From Streptomyces sp. PR69 (lineage in GTDB: Bacteria; Actinomycetota; Actinomycetes; Streptomycetales; Streptomycetaceae), in assembly GCF_026420845.1 (NCBI RefSeq), contig NZ_JAOWCB010000027.1:21240-85239 (forward strand): a DNA stretch of 64,000 bases. Direction: 5' to 3'. The notes under the pieces were generated by a model that was not told the origin of the DNA, searched no databases, and saw nothing but the letters and a program-made list of their open reading frames with translations. Position numbers and translations under genes: made by a program. Every line of letters starts with the position of its first letter. Position 1 is the first letter of the stretch. Below, in pieces: positions 28,453 to 36,885 of the stretch.

Positions 28453-30114
28453 TTAGAGGGAGGGGGCGGGGCTGGGTGATCCCGGCCCTGGGGAGGGGTT
28501 TGGAGAGGGGGTCGCGGAAGGACTGGGCGAGGCGGTCGGCAGCGGGGTGTTCTCCTCCGCCAGATGGCGGGTCACCTCTGCGGAGGTCAGCCCCAGGCCG
28601 CCCAGGGTGATCTCGTCCCAGGCCTGCAGCCGTTTGGTCGTGCGGTCCAGATACAGCACCGAGGTCTCGACCTTCGCCGGCTCGTCCCTCTCCACCGCGC
28701 GCAGCCCGCCGCCGCCCGTCGAGCCCTCGACCTTGAGGCGGGTGCCGAAGGGGAGGAGTTCGTTCTCGCGGCGGTGGATGTCGCCCGCCAGGACGAGCGG
28801 AACGGTCCCGTCCGTCTCGCGGGCGGCAAGCGGGTTGTGGACCACCGCGATGTCCACCGGGGTGCCCGCCCTCTCCTGGTCGCGCAGGGCGGAGGCGAAC
28901 CGGATTCCGGCCATGTATTCGACGGCCTCGCCGCCGTCCTCCAGGGAGCGGTCCGGGGTGAAGCGTGGGTCCCCGGTGCCCGCGATGCGCAGCCCGCCGA
29001 TGTCCATGGCGGCGCCCTCGTCGAGGACGTGCACGTTCTTCAGCTTGCTGAGGTACTCCTGGGTGATGAGGGAGTCGTGGTTGCCCCGGACCCAGACGTA
29101 GGGAGCGCCGAGCCCGGGGATCGCGTCGAGGAAGGCGTTCTCCGCGGTCGCGCCGTGGTCCATGGTGTCGCCGGAGTCGATGATCACGTCGATCTCGTAC
29201 TGCTTCACCAGCGAGCCGATGATGTGCCACGCCGCGGGGTTGAGGTGGACGTCGGAGACGTGCAGCACCCGGATGGTGCCCGGGTCCGGCTGGTACGCGG
29301 GGAGCGTGGAGGTGGCCTCGTACAGCTTGGTCACATTGGTCACCAGCCGGGCCAACTCCTTCTGGTAGACGTCGAATTCGCTGATGATGGAGCGGGCGTC
29401 GCCGACGACGGAGGGCGCGGAGGAGAGCAGTCCGGAGTAACGGGGCTCCAGGACGGACTTGGGGTTCCAGGAGGCGTACGCGGCGGTGCCGGACGCGGCC
29501 AGCAGGGCGAGCGCCAGGCCGCCCGCGGTCAGGGCCCGCCGCGGGCTGCGGAAGACGGCCAGGCCGAGGGCGGTGGCGCCGGCGACGACGGCGATGCAGG
29601 AGCGCACAGCCAGATCGGTGGCGCCGTCCCGCACATCGCGGGAGATCTCGTCCTGGAGGCCGGAGATCAGCTGCGGGTTCTCGACCAGGTCCTGGGAGCG
29701 CGCCGGGTCGAGCCGGTCGACGTCCACGTCGAGACGGATCGGGGCGACATGGGAGTCCAGTTCCAGCGCGCCGAGCGGCGAGACGTTGATCTTTGTGCCG
29801 CCGGTCACGGAGGGGCGCAGGGTCATGCTGGTGTCCATCGGCCCCACCGGGGTGTGGACGCTGCCGACGATCAGCAGCCCGAGCCACGCGCCGAGCAGCA
29901 CCACCGCCGCCATGCCCAGGGCGCTGGCCCACGGGTGCGGGGTGTGGACGAGGGAGCTGACAGGGGTGGCGTGGTGGGCGCGGTAGCGACGCGGGAGCAT
30001 GTCGAGCGGGCCCCTGAGGCGACCTGGGGCGCGGCGAGGGGGAATCGGGTGGCGCGGGTTCCGGCGGCTCGGGTTCGGGCGGCGAGGACGGCGTTCCGAG
30101 GCTTCGCGGTCCAT
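28453..30114 (-). CDS. Membrane metallophosphoesterase
   Basis: The 553-residue protein has a basic cytoplasmic N-terminus, a TM helix (ALGMAAVVLLGAWLGLLIVG), a ~120-residue extracytoplasmic part, a second TM pair near ALTAGGLALALLAASGTAAY, then a calcineurin-like phosphoesterase domain. Its metal motifs are intact: VSDVHLN (DxH), DSGDTMD (GDxxD), RGNHDS (GNHD), an HNP segment, and AGDIHRRE (GxH). The C-terminal tail is Pro/Ser-rich. The substrate cannot be inferred. ATG 30114 has CGGAG just upstream; ATG 30000 is an alternative start. The gene is divergent from the zincin-crcB operon. Confidence 0.87.
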   Translation of the reverse strand: MDREASERRPRRPNPSRRNPRHPIPPRRAPGRLRGPLDMLPRRYRAHHATPVSSLVHTPHPWASALGMAAVVLLGAWLGLLIVGSVHTPVGPMDTSMTLRPSVTGGTKINVSPLGALELDSHVAPIRLDVDVDRLDPARSQDLVENPQLISGLQDEISRDVRDGATDLAVRSCIAVVAGATALGLAVFRSPRRALTAGGLALALLAASGTAAYASWNPKSVLEPRYSGLLSSAPSVVGDARSIISEFDVYQKELARLVTNVTKLYEATSTLPAYQPDPGTIRVLHVSDVHLNPAAWHIIGSLVKQYEIDVIIDSGDTMDHGATAENAFLDAIPGLGAPYVWVRGNHDSLITQEYLSKLKNVHVLDEGAAMDIGGLRIAGTGDPRFTPDRSLEDGGEAVEYMAGIRFASALRDQERAGTPVDIAVVHNPLAARETDGTVPLVLAGDIHRRENELLPFGTRLKVEGSTGGGGLRAVERDEPAKVETSVLYLDRTTKRLQAWDEITLGGLGLTSAEVTRHLAEENTPLPTASPSPSATPSPNPSPGPGSPSPAPSL

Positions 30115-30201
30115 TGCTCCGATATGCCCAGGTAAGCAGCGGAGCATGCGGAGAGGCGGGCCGGAACCCTGCGCACGGGGCTCGTACGTGACAATGGCCA
30201 C

Positions 30202-30552
30202 GTGCTGGAGATGACGCGCGAGGAGTTCGAGGAACTGGTCGCCGAGGCGCTCGACCGGATCCCGCCGGAGCTGACGCGGCTGATGGACAATGTCGCGGTG
30301 TTCGTCGAGGACGAGCCGACCGCGGACGACCCCGAGCTGCTCGGGCTCTACGAGGGGACTCCGCTGACCGACCGAGGCGAGTGGTACGCGGGCGTGCTGC
30401 CGGACCGGATCACGATCTACCGCGGCCCCACGCTGCGGATGTGCGAGTCGCGCGAGGACGTCGTCGCGGAGACCGAGATCACCGTGGTGCATGAGATCGC
30501 CCACCACTTCGGGATCGACGACGAGCGGCTGCATGCACTGGGGTACGGATGA
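30202..30552 (+). CDS. Small zincin metallopeptidase-family protein
   Basis: The 116-residue protein (EMTREEFEELVAEALDRIPP) is a minimal zincin with HEIAHHFGIDDERLHALGYG at the C-terminus. HEIAHHFGID holds the HExxHxxGxxD metal motif. Such proteins are cytoplasmic in many actinobacteria with unknown substrate. GTG 30202 or ATG 30211 could be the start; no Shine-Dalgarno sequence is visible, and the -10-like GACAAT at about 30191 suggests a leaderless transcript. Its stop overlaps the start of the first crcB (ATGATG). Confidence 0.85.
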   Translation: MLEMTREEFEELVAEALDRIPPELTRLMDNVAVFVEDEPTADDPELLGLYEGTPLTDRGEWYAGVLPDRITIYRGPTLRMCESREDVVAETEITVVHEIAHHFGIDDERLHALGYG

Positions 30553-31121
30553 TGGTTGCCATGAGATCCGGGAAAGCAGGGAAAGCCGGGGGGTCCGGAA
30601 AGGCAGGGTCTGGGAGATACCCCAACTACGTCCATGGCCCGGCCTCCGAGGCCATCGACCCCGACGTCGACCTCCATGTGCCCGCACAGCGCGCCGAGAC
30701 GGCCGGCGCGCACAAGTGGCAGGTGCTGGGCGCGATCTCGGCGGGCGGCGCGGCCGGGGCGCTGGCGCGGTACGCGGCCTCCGTGCACTGGCCGGCCCCG
30801 GCGGGGGCGTTCCCATGGGCCGTGTTCTGGGTCAATGTGGCGGGCTGCGGTCTGATCGGGGTGCTCATGGCACTGGTCAGCGAGGGCGGCCGGGGTGCGC
30901 GCACGCATCCGCTGGTGCGGCCCTTCCTCGGGGTCGGGGTGCTGGGCGGCTTCACCACCTTCTCCACGTACGCGCTGGACTTCACCGAGCTGCTGGAGCG
31001 CGAGGAGGCCGGTACGGCGCTGGCGTACGCGGGCGGGACGGTCGTGGGCGCGGTGGCCGCGGTGTGGCTGGCGGCGTCGGCGACGCGGGCCGTGCTGGCC
31101 AGGACGGCGGCGGCGCGGTGA
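30549..31121 (+). CDS. crcB: CrcB/Fluc fluoride channel subunit, long form
   Basis: Fluc proteins form dual-topology dimeric fluoride channels that protect cells from fluoride. The 190-residue protein has an extra ~55-residue soluble N-terminus followed by the four-helix CrcB core: GAISAGGAAGALARYAASV, VFWVNVAGCGLIGVLMALV, GVGVLGGFTTFSTYALDFTE and a last helix. The GFTTFSTY motif and the ARY arginine are conserved. It overlaps the zincin stop by four bases and the second crcB start by four bases (GTGA). Two adjacent crcB genes usually make a heterodimer. Confidence 0.93.
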   Translation: MMVAMRSGKAGKAGGSGKAGSGRYPNYVHGPASEAIDPDVDLHVPAQRAETAGAHKWQVLGAISAGGAAGALARYAASVHWPAPAGAFPWAVFWVNVAGCGLIGVLMALVSEGGRGARTHPLVRPFLGVGVLGGFTTFSTYALDFTELLEREEAGTALAYAGGTVVGAVAAVWLAASATRAVLARTAAAR

Positions 31122-31480
31122 ACTGGCTGCTGGTGGCCGTGGGCGCGGCGGTCGGGGCGCCTCTGCGCTATCTGACGGACCGTGCGGTGCAGCTGCGGCA
31201 CGACTCGGTCTTCCCCTGGGGGACGTTCACCGTCAACGCGTGCGGTGCGCTGGTGCTCGGACTGCTGGCGGGGGCGTCGGTGTCCTCGCAGACGTATGCG
31301 CTGCTGGGCACGGGGCTGTGCGGGGCGCTGACGACGTACTCCACCTTCTCGTACGAGACGCTCCGGCTGGCGGAGCGCGGCTGGAAGTTCCTGGCGGCGG
31401 CGAATGTGGGGGCGTCGCTGCTCGTGGGGCTGGGGTCGGTGTTCCTGGGCGTGGAGCTGGCACGCGGCCTCACGGCCTAG
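31118..31480 (+). CDS. crcB: CrcB/Fluc fluoride channel subunit, short form
   Basis: The 120-residue protein is a standard-length CrcB: VAVGAAVGAPLRYLTDRAVQ, WGTFTVNACGALVLGLLAG, GTGLCGALTTYSTFSYETLR and a final hydrophobic helix. It should pair antiparallel with the long subunit. GTG 31118 overlaps the previous stop. No fluoride riboswitch consensus is visible upstream of the operon. Confidence 0.94.
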   Translation: MNWLLVAVGAAVGAPLRYLTDRAVQLRHDSVFPWGTFTVNACGALVLGLLAGASVSSQTYALLGTGLCGALTTYSTFSYETLRLAERGWKFLAAANVGASLLVGLGSVFLGVELARGLTA

Positions 31481-31663
31481 CCGTACGCGCGCGTGGAGGC
31501 ACGCGTCCGTATGCGGGCGGTCCCGCGGCGGTCCCGCGGCGAGCCCGCCGGGCGGGTGTCGCCGTGTGGGCCGGGCGGGTGGCCTGTGGGGCGTGTCCCT
31601 TGTGGGGCGAGGGGAGTTGGGCAGGGCAGTCGCGTCCCCTGCTCCCGTCCCGGAGGTGCCGTT

Positions 31664-32284
31664 GTGCGCCAGTTGTCAGTCCCCGGCCGCCGTGGCCGCC
31701 GTACGGCCGTCTGGATCGCCGCCTCATTGGCGCTCGCGGCCTCGTCGGCTGGCTGTATGAGCGTCAGCGACAACGACAAGGGCGACGCGAAGCCGGCGCC
31801 GAGCACGTCCCTGGACCAGGGCGGAACGGCCGCGGAGCCGGACGGCGGGCACGGGGCCCCGGGCGGCCGGCGGGTGCACATCGACAAGCAGGGCGCGAAG
31901 GACGAGGAGGACCGGGCGGAGGAGAAAGACGAGACACAGGGGGAGAAGGAAGCGGCCGTGTCGCCGAGCCCGAGCGGACCGGAGCCCTCCCCGCCGCCGG
32001 AGCCCGGCGACGGCGGTGCGCAGCCGAAGCCGTCGAAGGGCGAACCGTCGCCGACCGAGGGCGACGACGACGGGTCGCCCTCCTCGCCCCCGCCGTCCGA
32101 GCCGCCGAGCGAGCCTTCGGAGCCGCCCTCCGAGCCGAGCCCCGGGCCCTCGCCGGAGCCCACCGACGAGCCGCCGGCCTCCTCCAACCCCGAGGTGCAA
32201 GCCGGGGCGATGCACCCGGCGGACGAGCAGGGCGACGGCATGAAGGGCGAGCCGGAGGCGTCGCCGCAGCCGGGGCCGGCGTAG
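31664..32284 (+). CDS. Probable lipoprotein, Pro/Ser/Glu-rich
   Basis: The 206-residue protein starts VRQLSVPGRRGRRTAVWIAA and has a signal ending ASSAGC, a non-ideal lipobox with Ser at -3. The mature part is a long low-complexity chain: a charged Asp/Glu/Lys segment (about 85-110), then Pro/Ser/Glu repeats (SEPPSEPSEPPSEPSPGPSP) typical of a surface stalk. GGAGGT lies six bases before GTG 31664, which decides the start. It has no enzymatic domain. It may be an anchor or cell-wall spacer. Confidence 0.7.
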   Translation: MRQLSVPGRRGRRTAVWIAASLALAASSAGCMSVSDNDKGDAKPAPSTSLDQGGTAAEPDGGHGAPGGRRVHIDKQGAKDEEDRAEEKDETQGEKEAAVSPSPSGPEPSPPPEPGDGGAQPKPSKGEPSPTEGDDDGSPSSPPPSEPPSEPSEPPSEPSPGPSPEPTDEPPASSNPEVQAGAMHPADEQGDGMKGEPEASPQPGPA

Positions 32285-32373
32285 GGGCGTCGGCCACCCG
32301 GTTTGCGTTGGAAGGGGGAGGGTGCGTATGGTGGTAGATCGTTTGATCCCATTCATTGCCCGGCGCCGAAAGA

Positions 32374-32469
32374 GCGCGCCGTGTGGCGCGTACTCTCCCT
32401 GGCCGTGGCTGACCGCATTGAGGCGGTCGATTTGCGAATCACGGAGTTTGGGCGCGTGCCGAGACTCCG
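32374..32469 (+). promoter_or_regulatory. Structured leader of the DEAD-box helicase gene
   Basis: Three hairpins can form in the 5' leader: CGCGCC/GGCGCG at 32375-32390, GACCGC/GCGGTC at 32411-32428 followed by GATTTG, and CGGAGT/ACTCCG at 32442-32469, which abuts the Shine-Dalgarno GGAAGG. Such a leader suggests post-transcriptional or cold-dependent control; that is inference. Confidence 0.45.
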
Positions 32470-32487
32470 GAAGGTTTCGCATTTCGC

Positions 32488-34578
32488 ATGTCCGCATTCA
32501 ATTCTGATCACGTCGTCGTGCCCGAGACCGGGGCGGACACCGCCGCGGCTGCCGAGGCTCCTGCGGCCGCCGAGGCCCCGGTGGCCTCCGCGGCCGACAG
32601 CGCGCCCGCTGAGCCCCAGATCACCTTCGGGGACCTGGGCCTGCCCGAGGGCGTCGTCCGCAAGCTCGCGCAGAACGGCGTGACCGTCCCCTTCCCGATC
32701 CAGGCCGCGACCATCCCGGACGCCCTGGCCGGCAAGAACATCCTCGGCCGCGGCCGCACCGGCTCCGGCAAGACGCTCTCCTTCGGCCTGCCGCTGCTCG
32801 CCACCCTGGCCGGCGGCTACACCGAGAAGAAGAAGCCCCGCGGTGTCATCCTCACCCCGACCCGTGAGCTCGCGATGCAGGTCGCGGACGCCCTCCAGCC
32901 GTACGGCGACGTCCTCGGCCTGAAGATGAAGGTCGTCTGCGGCGGTACGTCCATGGGCAACCAGATCTACGCGCTGGAGCGCGGCGTCGACGTCCTCGTC
33001 GCCACCCCGGGCCGGCTGCGGGACATCATCAACCGCGGCGCGTGCTCCCTGGAGTCCGTCCAGGTCGCCGTCCTCGACGAGGCCGACCAGATGGCCGACC
33101 TGGGCTTTATGCCCGAGGTGACCGAGCTGCTCGACCAGGTCCCGGAGGGCGGGCAGCGCCTGCTGTTCTCGGCCACGCTCGAGGACGAGATCGACACCCT
33201 GGTCAAGCGCTACCTGGTGGACCCGGTGACCCACGAGGTGGACCCGTCGGCCGGCGCGGTCACGACCATGACGCACCACGTCCTCATCGTGAAGCCCAAG
33301 GACAAGGCCCCGGTCACCGCCGCCATCGCCGCCCGCAAGGGCCGCACCATCGTCTTCGTACGCACCCAGCTCGGCGCCGACCGGGTCGCGGAGCAGCTGC
33401 GCGAGGCGGGGGTGAAGGCGGACGCGCTGCACGGCGGCATGACCCAGGGCGCGCGCACCCGCACGCTCGCCGACTTCAAGGACGGCCAGGTCAATGTGCT
33501 CGTCGCCACCGACGTCGCCGCCCGGGGCATCCACGTCGACGGCATCGACCTGGTCCTGAACGTGGACCCGGCTGGCGACCACAAGGACTATCTCCACCGC
33601 TCGGGCCGTACGGCGCGGGCCGGCAAGTCCGGCACGGTCGTCTCCCTGTCGCTGCCTCACCAGCGCCGGCAGATCTTCCGTCTGATGGAGGACGCGGGCG
33701 TGGACGCCACGCGCCACATCATCGGGCAGGGCGGCTCGTTCGACCCGGAGGTCGCCGAGATCACCGGCGCGCGGTCCCTGACCGAGGTCCAGGCCGACTC
33801 CGCCAACAACGCCGCCAAGCAGGCCGAGCGCGAGGTCGTCGAGCTGACCCGCCGCCTTGAGCGCGTCCAGCGCCGCGCGGCGGAACTCCGCGAGGAGGCC
33901 GACCGCCTGGTCGCCCGCGCGGCGCGCGACCGCGGCGAGGACCCCGAGACGGCTGTCGCCGAGGTCACCGAGGCCGCCGAGGCCGAGGTCGAGGCGGCTG
34001 CGGCCGCCGCGGCAGCGGCCGAGGAGCGCGAGCAGCGCCGGGACAACCGCCGCGATGACCGCCGTGACGACCGTCGTGACGAGCGCGGCAACTTCGAGCG
34101 CCGCGGCTCCTTCCGCCGGGATGAGCGCCGTGACGACCGGCGGGACGACCGCGGCGGTTTCCGTCGTGACGACCGTCGTGACGAGCGTCGTGACGACCGG
34201 CGGGACGACCGTGGCGGCTTCCGCCGCGAGGACCGTGGTTCGTTCCGTCGTGACGACCGCCGGGATGAGCGTCGTGACGACCGGCGGGACGACCGCGGCG
34301 GTTTCCGCCGCGAGGACCGTGGTTCGTTCCGCCGTGACGACCGCCGTGACGAGCGTGGCGGCTTCCGCCGCGACGACCGCCCCGGCCACCACCGCGGCAG
34401 CGACCGCCCCTTCAACCGCGACCGCCGCGACGACCGCCCCTCCGGCGGCGGCCACCGCTTCAACAGCGACCGCCCGTACGGCCGTCGTGACGACCACCGC
34501 GGCGGCGACCACCGCAGCAACTCCGGCTCCTCCTTCGGCCGCCGCGACGACAAGCCGCGCTGGAAGCGCAACGGCTGA
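32488..34578 (+). CDS. DEAD-box ATP-dependent RNA helicase with RDD-rich tail
   Basis: The 696-residue protein is a cytoplasmic RNA helicase. An acidic Ala-rich N-terminus precedes the Q motif (ITFGDLGL...PFPIQAATIP), Walker A GRTGSGKT near residue 90, PTRELAMQ, GG, TPGRL, DEAD (VLDEADQMADLGFMP), SAT, and the C-terminal motifs VATDVAARGIHVDGIDLVLN and HRSGRTARAG. After residue ~430 comes a coiled segment (VVELTRRLERVQRRAAELRE) and an Arg/Asp/Gly repeat tail with RDDRRDER and RGGFRR units. The tail probably binds RNA and promotes condensation. It is of the RhlE/DeaD class; the exact orthologue is uncertain. ATG 32488 has GGAAGG 13 bases upstream. Confidence 0.95.
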   Translation: MSAFNSDHVVVPETGADTAAAAEAPAAAEAPVASAADSAPAEPQITFGDLGLPEGVVRKLAQNGVTVPFPIQAATIPDALAGKNILGRGRTGSGKTLSFGLPLLATLAGGYTEKKKPRGVILTPTRELAMQVADALQPYGDVLGLKMKVVCGGTSMGNQIYALERGVDVLVATPGRLRDIINRGACSLESVQVAVLDEADQMADLGFMPEVTELLDQVPEGGQRLLFSATLEDEIDTLVKRYLVDPVTHEVDPSAGAVTTMTHHVLIVKPKDKAPVTAAIAARKGRTIVFVRTQLGADRVAEQLREAGVKADALHGGMTQGARTRTLADFKDGQVNVLVATDVAARGIHVDGIDLVLNVDPAGDHKDYLHRSGRTARAGKSGTVVSLSLPHQRRQIFRLMEDAGVDATRHIIGQGGSFDPEVAEITGARSLTEVQADSANNAAKQAEREVVELTRRLERVQRRAAELREEADRLVARAARDRGEDPETAVAEVTEAAEAEVEAAAAAAAAAEEREQRRDNRRDDRRDDRRDERGNFERRGSFRRDERRDDRRDDRGGFRRDDRRDERRDDRRDDRGGFRREDRGSFRRDDRRDERRDDRRDDRGGFRREDRGSFRRDDRRDERGGFRRDDRPGHHRGSDRPFNRDRRDDRPSGGGHRFNSDRPYGRRDDHRGGDHRSNSGSSFGRRDDKPRWKRNG
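34045..34395 (+). repeat. Coding repeats for the RDDRRDER tail
   Basis: Imperfect direct repeats (CGTCGTGACGACCGG and variants, alternating with GGCGGTTTCCGTCGTGAC) encode the Arg/Asp/Gly tail of the helicase. One ~75-bp block around 34200-34275 recurs almost unchanged at 34285-34360, indicating recent tandem duplication within the gene. Confidence 0.8.
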
Positions 34579-34623
34579 CCGAAAGCCTCGGAAACAGGCT
34601 GAAGCAGGCTCCGGACACCGGCA

Positions 34624-34658
34624 GACGGGCCGGGCGCACCTGGTGCGCCCGGCCCGTC
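34624..34658 (+). terminator. Terminator of the DEAD-box helicase gene
   Basis: A 15- to 17-bp perfect stem with arm GACGGGCCGGGCGCA and a short loop lies 45 bases after the helicase stop. Confidence 0.88.
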
Positions 34659-34750
34659 CACCCATATGCCTCTTCACACCCGGCGAAGATCCGATACCCG
34701 ATCGGCTCGCGCGAGCAGTCCGGCTATGCTGCACGGGTGCCTGTTTTCGC

Positions 34751-34823
34751 GGGCCGTTAGCTCAATTGGCAGAGCAGCGGACTTTTAATCCGTTGGTTGT
34801 GGGTTCGAGTCCCACACGGCCTA
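34751..34823 (+). tRNA. tRNA-Lys(TTT)
   Basis: The 73-nt plus-strand cloverleaf has acceptor stem GGGCCGT/ACGGCCT, D arm GCTCAATTGGCAGAGC, anticodon TTT in CTTTTAA and T loop GTTCGAGTC. It marks the left edge of the exopolysaccharide block. Confidence 0.97.
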
Positions 34824-34861
34824 CTGCTCCAGGGGCTGGGGAGACTTCCCTGACCTGCGAT

Positions 34862-34896
34862 GAAGCGCCCGACCGGTTCAGCCGGCCGGGCGCTTC
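34862..34896 (+). terminator. tRNA-Lys terminator
   Basis: Arms GAAGCGCCCG and CGGGCGCTTC form a 10-bp stem; inner ACCGG/CCGGC pairing extends it. It lies 38 bases after the tRNA. Confidence 0.8.
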
Positions 34897-35055
34897 GCCG
34901 TTCCGGGACGTGCGTGTGCCCCGTGCGTGCCCGAGCGGGCGTACACCGGCGGGGTGGTTCCCGCCGGTGCGTCATGTCGGGAGCGAATCCGGACGTATCT
35001 CCTCTGGCAGGCTGGCCGCCGAGCGGCCCGAGTGAGCTGGCGGGAGTGATGGCCG

Positions 35056-36885
35056 ATGCGGAGGCGGGCGTATGGCGCCGGGGCTGGTGCGGCGGGAGTG
35101 ACGCGGTGGCCGCGGTGGGCCGTCCTGGTAGCGGGGTGTATGGGTGCGGCGGCATTGCTCGGCGGGTGTGAGTTGCCCGAGCCTTATGCGCCGGCCAGCA
35201 AGAATCCCGCGGGCGGCTACACGTACTACGTCAGCCCCGACGGGGACGACGACAACGACGGACTGTCCGAAGAGCGGCCCTGGCGGTCGCTGCAGCAGGC
35301 GGACGCGCTGCGGTTCAGGCCCGGCGACCGGCTGAGGCTGGAGGGCGGCGGCCGCTTCCGGGGCACGCTCAGCATCGGCAAGGGGGACGCCGGGAGCGCG
35401 AAGGCGCCCGTGGTGATCGAGTCGTACGGGGAGGGGCGGGCCACCATCGTCGCGGAGGACAGCCCGGGAATCTCGGTGCGGGACACCGGGGGCGTGGAGA
35501 TCCGCGATCTCAATCTCGAAGGGGACAAAGCCGCGTTCGAACAGTGGGCGGGCGTCGACTTCTTCAGCGGGGCGGACGCGGGCGGCGAGCAGGAGAAGAA
35601 GCAGGAGGGGAGGCAGGAGAGGAAGCCGGCGCACCTGAGGATCTCCGATGTGGACGTCTCCCACTTCCGCAACGGCATCCGCATCGGCGGGCGCGACGGC
35701 GGCGGTTTCCGGGATGTCGTGATCAGCGATGTGGCCGTGTCCGGCAACCAGGACACCGGCATCGTCTCCTTCGGCCCGCGCTACGACCCGAAGGCACCGG
35801 CGTACGCCCACGAGGGTGTGACCGTCCTGCGCGCCAAGGTGTACGGGAACGCCGGCGATCCGACGGCGCACGACCGCAACACCGGCAGCGGGATCGTCCT
35901 GGGCAGCATCCGCGACGGCAAGGTGCAGCGGTCCTACGCGTACGACAACGGGGCGCGGTCCTCGGCGAAGGCCCCCGAGGGCCCGGAGGGGATCTGGACG
36001 CACGACTCGACCCGCATGCTCATCGAGAACAACGTCTCGGCGGGCAACCACACCGGGTCACGGGCCGACGGCGGCGGCTTCGGGCTGGACAACAACGTGT
36101 CGTCGTCCGTCGTCCAGTACAACCTGTCGTTCCACAACGACGGCCCCGGCTACATGATCTACTCCGGTCACGGCGGCGGCACCCACAAGGACAACACCGT
36201 CCGCTTCAACCTCAGCCTGGACGACGCCCGCAAGCTGTCGGAGTACGGCGGCATCGTGGCGTACGGCGCCCGGCTCGACGACCTGAAGATCTATCACAAC
36301 ACGGTGGTCCTCAAGGCCTCGGGCACGGGTGTGGCGGCGCCCGCGCTGCGGTTGCAGGAGGGGCTGCACAACACGGTGGTGAGCAACAACATCTTTGTGA
36401 CGGACGGGGCCCCGCTGGTGGATGCACGGGCGGCCTTCCCGTCCGCGCAGGTGTCGCTCCGCGCCAACAACTACTTCAGCACCGGCGCATGGGCGCTGCG
36501 CTGGGGGCGGCAGACCTTCTCCTCGCTGGCCGCGTGGCGCGGGGCCTCCGGGCAGGAGAAGTGGGGCAGGACGTCGGCCGGCACCAGCGCGGACCCCTGT
36601 CTGCCCGCCGCCAAGGCCCCGGTCACCAGCGCGGACGAGGGAGTCGTCGCGCTGGTGCCGGGGTGTTCGGGGACCGTGCCGGGCGCACTGGATCTGCGGG
36701 AGTTCGGCATCGATCCGGGGGACGTGGACTACTTCGGCACGCCTCTCAGCGGCTCCAGGTCGATGGGCGCCGTCCAGCCGTCCGCAGAGTCCCGCACTGA
36801 GTCGCGCACTGAGTCCCGTACCGAGTCCAGCGCCAAGTCCAGCGCCGAGTCCCGTACGGAGCCCCCCGCCTCCCCCGCCGGCTGA
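35056..36885 (+). CDS. Secreted lipoprotein with right-handed beta-helix domain
   Basis: The 609-residue precursor has a signal with lipobox LLGGC, then YTYYVSPDGDDDNDGLSEER, the usual entry to parallel beta-helix (PbH1) proteins. Repeating coils follow (VEIRDLNLEG, LRISDVDVSHFRNGIRI, VVISDVAVSGNQDTGIV, MLIENNVSAGN, SSVVQYNLSFHNDGPG, LKIYHNTVVLKASG, NTVVSNNIFV). This fold is shared by polysaccharide lyases and C5-epimerases, so action on an extracellular polysaccharide is plausible; catalytic residues cannot be assigned from sequence alone. The C-terminal tail is an ESRT repeat encoded in DNA shared with the convergent dehydrogenase. ATG 35056 follows GGGAG. Confidence 0.83.
   Translation: MRRRAYGAGAGAAGVTRWPRWAVLVAGCMGAAALLGGCELPEPYAPASKNPAGGYTYYVSPDGDDDNDGLSEERPWRSLQQADALRFRPGDRLRLEGGGRFRGTLSIGKGDAGSAKAPVVIESYGEGRATIVAEDSPGISVRDTGGVEIRDLNLEGDKAAFEQWAGVDFFSGADAGGEQEKKQEGRQERKPAHLRISDVDVSHFRNGIRIGGRDGGGFRDVVISDVAVSGNQDTGIVSFGPRYDPKAPAYAHEGVTVLRAKVYGNAGDPTAHDRNTGSGIVLGSIRDGKVQRSYAYDNGARSSAKAPEGPEGIWTHDSTRMLIENNVSAGNHTGSRADGGGFGLDNNVSSSVVQYNLSFHNDGPGYMIYSGHGGGTHKDNTVRFNLSLDDARKLSEYGGIVAYGARLDDLKIYHNTVVLKASGTGVAAPALRLQEGLHNTVVSNNIFVTDGAPLVDARAAFPSAQVSLRANNYFSTGAWALRWGRQTFSSLAAWRGASGQEKWGRTSAGTSADPCLPAAKAPVTSADEGVVALVPGCSGTVPGALDLREFGIDPGDVDYFGTPLSGSRSMGAVQPSAESRTESRTESRTESSAKSSAESRTEPPASPAG

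Noticed and set aside
30115..30201. Fluoride riboswitch before the crcB operon
   Set aside because: The conserved crcB-motif blocks are not visible in the 87-bp gap, and the first gene of the operon appears to be leaderless.
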